This document shows positions 9,101 to 14,817 of a DNA stretch of 64,000 nucleotides, piece after piece (positions within the stretch are counted from its first letter, which is position 1; each line of letters starts with the position of its first letter). The position numbers and the translations under genes were made by a program. The DNA is from an uncultured Christensenella sp. (GTDB lineage Bacteria; Bacillota; Clostridia; Christensenellales; DTU072). The notes under the pieces were generated by a model. The model was not told the DNA's origin, searched no databases, and saw only the letters and a list, made by a program, of their open reading frames with translations. Where the stretch lies: positions 1 to 64,000 of the forward strand of contig CASDZI010000002.1 of the NCBI GenBank assembly GCA_949285605.1, written 5' to 3'.

Positions 9101-9853
9101 TTAAATCGTCGTTTCGTCGGTTCCGATAATTTCTGTAAGTGCGGAATACTTTTCGGGGTAGGCGTCGCAAATCACCGTCCCTTCGTTCAAAGCGGCGAAA
9201 GACACGAAAGCGGACTTGTCGAACTTGGTTACGTCGGCGAGGACGTAAGCCTTTTCGCACCGCACCAAAGCCGCTCTTTTGACCTCGGCTTCCCTTTCGT
9301 CGGGAGTACTGAAACCCGAAACGGAAGATATTCCGTTGGTTCCGAAAAATCCCTTGTCGAAATGGTACTGCTCCAGCGCCTTGCTCGCCAATGCGCCGAC
9401 GTAAGCGCCTGTCTTGGCTTTATACTCTCCGCCGACGACGAAAACTTTATATCCCTTTTGCGCAAGGCGCTCGGCGTGCGGATGAGAATTGGTGACGAAA
9501 ACGGCGTCCTTAACCTCGAGAGCGTCTATAACGAAAGAAACCGTCGTCCCTGCGTCCAGATAAACGGTGTCCCCTTCCCCGATAAGACCGCCCGCAAAGG
9601 CGCCGACCGCCTTCTTGGCTTCGGGATTGAGGGACATTCTGACCGATAATTCCTTATCTTCCACCGAACTGTCGGCGTCCTTTCTGACCGCTCCGCCGTG
9701 AACTTTTTTGATAAGTCCCTGCTTGTCGAGAGCTATAAGATCTCTCCTGACCGACGACTCGCTGCACCCTAACTTCTCGGCGAGCTCCTTCACCGAAAGC
9801 ACTTCGTTTTCGTCGAAAAATTTCAATATATCCAGTTTGCGTGAAGCATTCAT
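9101..9853 (-). CDS. fruR: DeoR-family transcriptional regulator of the fructose operon
   Basis: The 250-residue protein starts with a DeoR-type helix-turn-helix (residues about 5-57, including LSVKELAEKLGCSESSVRRDL and the family motif VHGGA). A ribose-isomerase-like sensor domain follows (DAGTTVSFV, TNSHPHAERL, GTNGIS). In this family a sugar phosphate, here probably fructose 1-phosphate, releases repression. It is the first gene of the operon. The start ATG (9853) follows CGGAGGTCAGAT, and a promoter with two 14-bp repeats lies directly upstream, consistent with autoregulation. DeoR membership is certain; the fructose role is inferred from position. Confidence 0.88.
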   Translation of the reverse strand: MNASRKLDILKFFDENEVLSVKELAEKLGCSESSVRRDLIALDKQGLIKKVHGGAVRKDADSSVEDKELSVRMSLNPEAKKAVGAFAGGLIGEGDTVYLDAGTTVSFVIDALEVKDAVFVTNSHPHAERLAQKGYKVFVVGGEYKAKTGAYVGALASKALEQYHFDKGFFGTNGISSVSGFSTPDEREAEVKRAALVRCEKAYVLADVTKFDKSAFVSFAALNEGTVICDAYPEKYSALTEIIGTDETTI

Positions 9854-9874
9854 ATCTGACCTCCGTTTGCTTAT

Positions 9875-9902
9875 ATTATATCACATTAAATCTCCTTGTC
9901 AA
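9875..9902 (-). promoter_or_regulatory. Promoter of the fruR-fruK-fruA-ptsH-ptsI operon
   Basis: On the minus strand TTGACA (9902-9897) and TATAAT (9880-9875) are both perfect consensus hexamers, separated by 16 bases. The transcription start would fall near 9868, giving a short leader before the fruR ATG at 9853. No other promoter-like pair is seen inside the operon gaps, which are 9 to 32 bases. Confidence 0.75.
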
Positions 9903-9910
9903 TACAAAAT

Positions 9911-9944
9911 TTCAAATTCATTCAAAAAAATTCAAATTCATTCA
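9911..9944 (-). repeat. Two 14-bp direct repeats, candidate FruR operator
   Basis: The 14-base word TTCAAATTCATTCA (plus strand) occurs exactly at 9911-9924 and again at 9931-9944. The start-to-start distance is 20 bases, about two helical turns, and the nearer copy is eight bases upstream of the -35 box. DeoR-type repressors commonly bind short direct repeats, so this is a plausible FruR site. There is no third copy and no spacer conservation, so it is not a CRISPR. Confidence 0.55.
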
Positions 9945-10067
9945 GATTGATTTCCTCTTTCTTCCAAAATCACGCAAAATTTTCCTTTGCGGCAAAGGCA
10001 AACAAGCATATTTTTTCAAAATTTTCTTGCGCTTTTTTCTTGTAAAAAGCAAGGGAGTTGGTTTACA

Positions 10068-10214
10068 ATGAATCGGGCTAAACCGGGTTACGTTTTCGAC
10101 GGATGGTATTTCGATAAAGACGTTTGGGAAAAACCTTTCACCGAGGATTATCTTAAACAGGATAACGTGGAAAAAGAGATAGTCGTTTATGCCAAATTCG
10201 TGAAAGCGGAGTGA
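10068..10214 (+). CDS. Orphan InlB B-repeat-like peptide (48 aa), possible gene remnant
   Basis: The 48 codons carry one copy of the Listeria-Bacteroides (InlB B) repeat pattern: PGYVFDGWYFDKDVWEKPF followed by a beta strand ending in VVYAKFVKAE. This repeat normally occurs in tandem within large surface proteins. Here there is no signal peptide and no wall anchor. An AAGGGAG ribosome site at 10051-10057 precedes the ATG, so translation is possible. A terminator lies 40 bases after the stop. The most likely reading is the surviving 3' end of a deleted surface-protein gene. A free-standing small protein is possible but unsupported. The surface protein at 47020-48324 in this window has related repeats. 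Confidence 0.5.
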   Translation: MNRAKPGYVFDGWYFDKDVWEKPFTEDYLKQDNVEKEIVVYAKFVKAE

Positions 10215-10254
10215 GCTTACGAAACTCTTGTAAATTCGAAGAAAAAATCCGAAG

Positions 10255-10277
10255 GCGACTTCCCGTCGCTTTTTTTT
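10255..10277 (+). terminator. Rho-independent terminator
   Basis: Stem GCGAC (10255-10259), loop TTCCC, stem GTCGC (10265-10269), then eight T (10270-10277). It ends the short InlB-repeat ORF. The convergent veg gene may also use it, since the other strand has a T-run slightly further out. Confidence 0.7.
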
Positions 10278-10336
10278 ATAAAGATATTAACGAAGATTAA
10301 ATTTCAATATATAATATTCCGACGGATGGACGGGAG

Positions 10337-10609
10337 TCAATTCCCGTTGCGGTAAAACCTCACGTTGTTGCTGACCACGTCGGAATAACTGAAGCTTGCC
10401 AGTTCTCCGTCGGAACGGCGGAACGTGAAAATCCTCGGATAAGTGCTTTCCACCGCTCCGGTAAAAGTTTCCACCCTGTTTCTGCCTCGGTTGACTTTAA
10501 GTTTTATCTGTACTCCGGTCATCAGTTTAACCTGCATAATGGTGCGGTTCAGGTCCTGTACTATTTCTCTCATAGCCCGATTATTCCCGAAAAAATTTTT
10601 TTTAGTCAT
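10337..10609 (-). CDS. veg: Veg family protein
   Basis: Veg is a small conserved Bacillota protein linked in Bacillus subtilis to biofilm matrix gene expression; its biochemistry is not established. The core IKLKVNRGRNRVETFTGAVE, then STYPRIFTFR, then ASFSYSDVV, matches the Veg fold (an SH3-like barrel). Starting at Met at 10609 gives 90 residues; a later Met (10573) gives 78, closer to the family minimum. Neither has a good ribosome site. The upstream strand reads CCTCC because a strong site for the divergent gene lies there. The start is therefore uncertain. It is transcribed away from the sipL-like gene, whose start is only 57 bases away. Confidence 0.85.
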   Translation of the reverse strand: MTKKNFFGNNRAMREIVQDLNRTIMQVKLMTGVQIKLKVNRGRNRVETFTGAVESTYPRIFTFRRSDGELASFSYSDVVSNNVRFYRNGN

Positions 10610-10639
10610 AATTTTTCGGAGGAGGTAATATCGTGTAAT

Positions 10640-10669
10640 ATGACTTTGCAACAGGGGGCTTTTGTATGA
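10640..10669 (+). CDS. Possible nine-codon leader ORF coupled to the sipL-like gene
   Basis: A strong GGAGGAGGT at 10618-10626 is followed by ATG (10640), nine sense codons (MTLQQGAFV) and TGA (10667-10669). The stop overlaps the ATG of the next gene (10666-10668) as ATGA. This layout would let ribosomes loaded on the good site terminate and restart on the large gene, which itself has only a GGGGG stretch upstream. Its expression is inferred from signals alone. Confidence 0.4.
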   Translation: MTLQQGAFV

Positions 10670-12153
10670 CGGAAATTAAAAAGGTCAATTCCAATTCCAA
10701 ACAAATGTTGGAAAAATGCGTTTTTTCGGAAAACGCCGAACTCAATACCGAGCCGGGGACGCAGGTTATCGCGGTTAATGCGGAAAGCAACGTAACGAGC
10801 TGCGAAGCGCTGGACAAGGAGCTGAGGATAGGCGTATGCACGGTGTTCCGTGCAATCTATCGGGACGCCGAAGGCAGGTTGGACGTCAAGGAAGTGCGGA
10901 CCGACGCCATGAAAATCCTTCAGAATCCCGACATAACTCCCACCACCGAAGCGGTAACGCAAGCCACGGCGAAAAATTGCCGTTATCTCGCCACCGCCAC
11001 GGGTAAAGCCACCGCAACCGTGGAAATAAGCGGCTGGTTCGTGAAAGAAAACGTCCTCTCCTTTATGTCGAAGGAAATAGAGAACGTATATTGCCGCACG
11101 GAGGCGTTCTCGGTGGAAAATTTAGTATTGCTGAAGGGCGGAAGTCTGACCGTGACCAACTCCGACGAAGCGAGAATGCCCATCAAAAAAATTCTCGAAA
11201 GCCGTGCCGCCGCCGTTATCAACAACGTTTACCCCTCCGACGGTTCCTACAGGATAGAGGGAGAACTTACCGTAAAGATAGCGGCGCTTGCCGACAACGA
11301 CCAGTTTATAAATCAGACTTTCACCCATCCTTTCGGAACGGAAATAAGCGACGAAACCGTAAAAAGCGACAGCGTACCGGACGCCGAAGCGAAAGCCGTT
11401 TCCTGCGACGTGACCGTCACCGAAAACGACGCCAGGATATTTATTTCCGACGTGAAAATAAATTTCAGGGTCTGCGACGTGCAGAAATCGGAAATCGAAG
11501 GCGTAACGGATTGTTACTCGGTGAGCAACGTACTCGGCATAACCACCGTCAACGCCGAACTGGACAGTTCCTTCTGCTACCGCACGGTGAGGGACAAGGC
11601 GTCCTGCTCGGTCATTCCGGGCGGTATGATAAACGAACTTTGCTGCGTACTGAACCCGACGGTTACCGAAGCAACGGTCAAGGGCGACGGCTCGGGGCTT
11701 ACGATACAGGGCGTTATAGCCGCCGATCTCTTATATATGGACGAAAACAACGAATGTAAAGTCTTCCGTGCCGAAATACCCTTCGCTACCGATTTTGCCA
11801 AGGACTACCCCTGCGACGGATACGACGACCCGTCGGTTACCGTCACCAACCTCTCCTGTCGTCTGCGTACCGGCAGCGAAATAGAAATAATCGCCGAATT
11901 TGCGATAACTTTAAGAGGCGTTTCCAAAAAAACCGTAACCATGATCTCGGAAGTGGAAAAAGGTGCGGAAAAGGAAGAGGACGATTATGCTATAAGTTTA
12001 TACATCGTCCGTCCCGGCGAAACGCTGTGGGACGTAGCGAAAGCTCTCAACACCGACGAGGACACCCTCTTGAAGCTCAACGAAGACCTGAAAATACCGT
12101 TAACGGGCGGAGAAAAAATCTTGGTTTACAAGGAATTGACCTTTTCCGAATAA
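10666..12153 (+). CDS. SipL-like spore morphogenesis protein (DUF3794 repeats plus LysM)
   Basis: The 495-residue protein has repeated DUF3794-type segments (about 35-140, 160-280 and 310-420) with strands such as VTSCEALDKELRIGVCTVF and EGELTVKIAAL. It ends with a LysM domain (about 445-490: YIVRPGETLWDVAKAL, then KILVYKE). This architecture is that of clostridial SipL, which binds the spore-coat ATPase SpoIVA through its LysM end during engulfment. There is no signal peptide, as expected for a mother-cell cytosolic protein. Together with the YyaC-like gene at 56905 it points to a spore-forming lineage. The match is by architecture; a DUF3794 paralogue with another role is possible. Confidence 0.8.
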   Translation: MTEIKKVNSNSKQMLEKCVFSENAELNTEPGTQVIAVNAESNVTSCEALDKELRIGVCTVFRAIYRDAEGRLDVKEVRTDAMKILQNPDITPTTEAVTQATAKNCRYLATATGKATATVEISGWFVKENVLSFMSKEIENVYCRTEAFSVENLVLLKGGSLTVTNSDEARMPIKKILESRAAAVINNVYPSDGSYRIEGELTVKIAALADNDQFINQTFTHPFGTEISDETVKSDSVPDAEAKAVSCDVTVTENDARIFISDVKINFRVCDVQKSEIEGVTDCYSVSNVLGITTVNAELDSSFCYRTVRDKASCSVIPGGMINELCCVLNPTVTEATVKGDGSGLTIQGVIAADLLYMDENNECKVFRAEIPFATDFAKDYPCDGYDDPSVTVTNLSCRLRTGSEIEIIAEFAITLRGVSKKTVTMISEVEKGAEKEEDDYAISLYIVRPGETLWDVAKALNTDEDTLLKLNEDLKIPLTGGEKILVYKELTFSE

Positions 12154-12166
12154 CCGCCGTCGGCTC

Positions 12167-12194
12167 AGGACGCCCCTAAACGCAGGGGCGTCCT
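12167..12194. terminator. Terminator hairpin between convergent genes
   Basis: A perfect 11-bp stem, AGGACGCCCCT (12167-12177) and AGGGGCGTCCT (12184-12194), with a six-base loop lies between the sipL-like stop and the ferredoxin stop. No long T-run follows on either strand, so termination strength is uncertain. Confidence 0.6.
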
Positions 12195-12394
12195 TAAATT
12201 GACGGAGAAGTTTCGATAACCAACGCTCCCCTCGGGCAAAACCGCACGCATTTAGCGCAATGGATACATTTGGAGTTGTCGACGGAGGGCGCTTCGTACC
12301 CTTTCTGAGTCAACGCCCCCGCAGGGCAGATCCCTACCGACGGACAGGCGTGGTTTTGGGGACATCTTTCTTTTTTTACCGTAAGTACTTTCAT
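12194..12394 (-). CDS. Small 4Fe-4S ferredoxin-like protein (66 aa)
   Basis: The C-terminal half has a canonical cluster motif CIHCAKCVRFCP (Cys43, 46, 49, 53). The N-terminal half has an expanded motif (Cys11, Cys17, Cys23 in CPQNHACPSVGICPAGAL) typical of a small clostridial ferredoxin-like family rather than the classic two-cluster ferredoxin. At least one [4Fe-4S] cluster is expected, acting as a cytoplasmic electron carrier or sensor. It stands alone, convergent with the sipL-like gene. About 1.1 kb away lies a thioredoxin reductase that appears to lack NADPH motifs, so this protein is one candidate electron donor, but that link is inference only. Confidence 0.85.
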   Translation of the reverse strand: MKVLTVKKERCPQNHACPSVGICPAGALTQKGYEAPSVDNSKCIHCAKCVRFCPRGALVIETSPSI

Positions 12395-12472
12395 TTCAAT
12401 TTCTCCCGTAAAGATATCGCTCTCATTATAGCTTCCCTTTTCCGGCTTTGTCGGTGACTTGATTACCTTCGC

Positions 12473-12501
12473 AAAAAAACGCCTTGTTTTGCTAAGGCGT
12501 T
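12473..12501 (-). terminator. Rho-independent terminator of the XRE regulator gene
   Basis: Read on the minus strand: stem AACGCCTT (12501-12494), loop AGCAAAAC, stem AAGGCGTT (12485-12478), then a T-run down to 12473. It lies 24 bases after the stop of the regulator gene. Confidence 0.8.
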
Positions 12502-12524
12502 TCCTTGGAGTTTGATAAAAAAAA

Positions 12525-12767
12525 TTATTCCGTCTCGAGAGTGTCGGATAAAAATACCGGATCGTCGAGAAATTCGATAACCGACAACCCGAACCCTTTA
12601 GCTATCATAATGACGGTGTTGAGTTCTATCCCCTTGTTTTTTGCGCTCATAATGCCGTTCATGGTGCCGTGCTGAATACCGGAATTCTTTTCCAACCGAT
12701 ACTGACTCATCTTCCTTTCGGTAAGAAGTCCGTTTATTCGTTTTGCAACCGCCTGACAAATCGTCAT
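12525..12767 (-). CDS. XRE-family helix-turn-helix regulator (80 aa)
   Basis: The 80-residue protein is essentially one Cro/C1-type DNA-binding domain: AVAKRINGLLTERKMSQYRLEKNSGIQ as helices 1-3, NGIMSAKNKGIELNTVIMIAKGFG as helices 4-5, and the closing VIEFLDDPVF. There is no sensor domain. The frame continues 50 codons upstream, but AAAGGAG lies six bases before the ATG at 12767, so that start is chosen. It is divergent from the SLOG-like gene, and the 137 bases between hold a repeated 16-bp element and short palindromes. It probably regulates that neighbour and itself. Confidence 0.88.
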   Translation of the reverse strand: MTICQAVAKRINGLLTERKMSQYRLEKNSGIQHGTMNGIMSAKNKGIELNTVIMIAKGFGLSVIEFLDDPVFLSDTLETE

Positions 12768-12814
12768 AACTCTTTCTCCTTTTGGAGTAAGTATATCTAT
12801 ATAAGTAGTTAAAA

Positions 12815-12892
12815 ATACGGATTTATAACTCCGTATCGCTTGCAAAATCTTTTGTAAGAATTTATAATTTAGGGCGTTATAACGTCGTATCG
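12815..12892. promoter_or_regulatory. Repeated operator-like elements between the XRE and SLOG-like genes
   Basis: The element TTATAAC-NN-CGTATCG occurs at 12823-12838 and again at 12877-12892, 54 bases apart (about five helical turns), with only the two central bases differing. The first copy overlaps an inverted repeat ATACGGA (12815-12821) / TCCGTAT (12830-12836). The second overlaps a palindrome CGTTATAACG (12875-12884) and ends just before the GGAGAA ribosome site of the SLOG-like gene. The spacing and position fit binding by the small XRE protein. Confidence 0.55.
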
Positions 12893-12904
12893 GAGAAAAT
12901 ATAA

Positions 12905-13414
12905 TTGATAGCTGCATTCATAGGACACAGAAAAATTAATGAAACGCCTGATTTTTACGATAGATTAAAAGCAGTAATCTCGGAATTGATTATAAGCAAT
13001 AATATCGATACTTGTTTGTTCGGGAATAAAGGTGAATTTGATAACATCTGTTGGCAATGCGTAACCGAAATTCAATCAAACGCCTCTTATCCTAAAAGAA
13101 TTTATGTTCGTGCTGAATATCCTTACATAGACGATAATTATAAAAAATATCTTTTATCTTTTTACGAAGATACATTTTTCCCGCAAAAAATCATTAACTC
13201 AGGCAGAGCTTGTTATATAGAAAGGAATTGTTTTATTATAGATCAAGCAGATATTTGTATTTTTTACTATGATTATGCTTATTCACGGTTTTTTAACATT
13301 AAAAAAAACTGCTCTTTATTTAATACTTACGGCGGAACTGCGAAAGCATATTCCTATGCAATAAGAAAAAACAAATATATCGTCAACCTCTTTGATGTCC
13401 TTAACTCCCGGTAA
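12905..13414 (+). CDS. SLOG/Rossmann-like nucleotide-binding family protein, AT-rich
   Basis: The 169-residue protein opens with IAAFIGHRKI and later has GGTAKAYSYAIRKNKYIVNL. These are the phosphate-binding turn and the second conserved loop of the SLOG/DUF1273 (YpsA-like) superfamily, whose members bind or process nucleotide ligands. The start is a TTG (12905) with GGAGAA upstream; no ATG is available before the GHRKI motif. The coding sequence is clearly richer in A and T than its neighbours (many AAT, AAA and TTT codons), suggesting acquisition. It is divergent from an XRE regulator. SLOG proteins occur in several nucleotide-signalling and anti-phage contexts, but no partner effector is visible here, so the role is open. 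Confidence 0.6.
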   Translation: MIAAFIGHRKINETPDFYDRLKAVISELIISNNIDTCLFGNKGEFDNICWQCVTEIQSNASYPKRIYVRAEYPYIDDNYKKYLLSFYEDTFFPQKIINSGRACYIERNCFIIDQADICIFYYDYAYSRFFNIKKNCSLFNTYGGTAKAYSYAIRKNKYIVNLFDVLNSR

Positions 13415-13488
13415 ATTTTCAAGATTAGTGACTTCGTTACCGAAAATTTGCCTGCGGCGTGGTATATTATATATACGGAGGTAAACTT

Positions 13489-14358
13489 ATGACGTACGAC
13501 GTTGTCATTATCGGATACGGCCCTGCGGGCGTGAGCGCTTCTCTCTACACCTTGCGGGCGTCCCTTAAAACCTTACTGGTGGGGAAAGATTACGGCGCTT
13601 TGGCAAAAGCCGACAAAATAGAAAATTATTACGGATTCGAAAATCCCGTAGGCGGAAAGGAGCTCGTGGAAAAAGGACTTGCGCAGGCAAAACGCCTGGG
13701 GGCGGAAATTGCCGAGGACGAAATTTGCGGTATCGTTATGAACGCAGACCTTACCTTTACGGTAAAGGGCGTAAAATCCTCCTATACGGCAAAAACCGTA
13801 GTTTTAGCGACGGGCGCCTCCCGTAAAAAGCCGAAAATCGACGGTCTGGAGAGGTTCGAAGGGGCGGGAGTAAGTTATTGCGCGGTCTGCGACGCCTTCT
13901 TCTACCGCAAAAAAAACGTCGCCGTCTTAGGGTCGGCGGAATACGCCTTAAGCGAGGTCAACGAACTTCTGCCCGTAGTCAACTCGGTGTCCGTTCTTAC
14001 AGACGGTATCGCCCCCGAAGTCGCTTTCCCCGAAAACGTGAAAGTATATACACAAAAGATAGCTTCCCTCGACGGAGACGACTTCCTTACTTCGGTTAAA
14101 TTCGCCGACGGCGAAACTTTAGCTCTCGACGGACTGTTCGTTGCCCAAGGCGTGGCAGGAAGCGCCGAGCTCGCAAGAAAAGCCGGCGTAGCCGTGGAAA
14201 ACGATACGGTAGTAGGCAAAGACGCCGTGACCAACGTGCCGGGGGTCTTCGTTTGCGGCGACTGTACGGGAGGCTTTTTGCAGGTAGCCAAAGCGGTAAG
14301 CGAAGGAGCCGTTGCGGGGACTAAAGTCATTTCCTTCCTGCGGAATAAAAAATCTTGA
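13489..14358 (+). CDS. Thioredoxin reductase-like flavoprotein lacking NADPH motifs (possible ferredoxin-dependent type)
   Basis: The 289-residue protein has the FAD-binding GYGPAG motif (residues 9-14), ATGASRKKP, a redox-active CAVC (Cys131, Cys134) and the closing FAD motif VFVCGDCTGG. The pyridine-nucleotide domain is atypical. Where NADPH enzymes have GGGxxA, this has VLGSAEYALSE, and the HRRxxxR motif that grips the NADPH phosphate is absent (VSVLTDGIAPEVAF instead). Those losses characterise the ferredoxin-linked flavin thioredoxin reductases known from clostridia. It probably reduces the thioredoxin encoded 98 bases downstream. The start at 13489 is set by GGAGGT seven bases upstream; ten earlier in-frame codons have no ribosome site. 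Confidence 0.82.
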   Translation: MTYDVVIIGYGPAGVSASLYTLRASLKTLLVGKDYGALAKADKIENYYGFENPVGGKELVEKGLAQAKRLGAEIAEDEICGIVMNADLTFTVKGVKSSYTAKTVVLATGASRKKPKIDGLERFEGAGVSYCAVCDAFFYRKKNVAVLGSAEYALSEVNELLPVVNSVSVLTDGIAPEVAFPENVKVYTQKIASLDGDDFLTSVKFADGETLALDGLFVAQGVAGSAELARKAGVAVENDTVVGKDAVTNVPGVFVCGDCTGGFLQVAKAVSEGAVAGTKVISFLRNKKS

Positions 14359-14455
14359 TTTTTTCCCCAGAAAGTGACAAAATCACGGAAAAATATTTTC
14401 TTACGCAGTATAATATAATCAATATCAACCGATAATCGGAAAGGAGAATCAAAAT

Positions 14456-14773
14456 ATGTCAGTATTACATTTAACCGAAAACACTTTCGAAAACGAAGTC
14501 ATAAATTCCGATAAACCCGTACTTATCGATTTTTGGGCGAGCTGGTGCATGCCCTGCCGTATGCTCTCCCCCACCATCGAGGAACTCGGTCAGGAGGTTT
14601 CCGACGTCAAAATCGCCAAAATCAACGTGGACGAGGAAGAACAGCTCGCCAGAATGTTCAGAGTCAACAGCATCCCCACCCTCGTTATGGTAAAGGACGG
14701 CAAAGTCGTCTCCCGCTCCGTGGGCGTGCAGACCAAAGACCGTATCCTCGCTATGATAGAGGAAAACAAATAA
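14456..14773 (+). CDS. trxA: Thioredoxin with WCMPC active site
   Basis: A 105-residue thioredoxin, normal in length, with the fold landmarks DFWASWC, the cis-proline SIPTLVMVKDG and a C-terminal helix. The active site is WCMPC (Cys31, Cys34) instead of the usual WCGPC, which may shift redox potential or partner choice. AAAGGAG lies before the ATG, and a TATAAT-like -10 is visible at 14409-14414, without a convincing -35, so it may be transcribed alone as well as with the reductase upstream. It acts as a cytoplasmic dithiol reductant. Confidence 0.93.
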   Translation: MSVLHLTENTFENEVINSDKPVLIDFWASWCMPCRMLSPTIEELGQEVSDVKIAKINVDEEEQLARMFRVNSIPTLVMVKDGKVVSRSVGVQTKDRILAMIEENK

Positions 14774-14817
14774 AAAATTAATCTGTCTTTTCGAATACGG
14801 AAATTTTTCCTTGACGC

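Noticed and set aside
9911..9944. A CRISPR-like repeat pair
   Set aside because: There are only two 14-base copies with a six-base gap, no spacers and no cas genes; an operator is the better reading.
12768..12917. N-terminal extension of the XRE regulator (50 extra codons)
   Set aside because: It would cross the operator-like repeats and the start of the divergent SLOG-like gene, and a good ribosome site marks the later ATG.
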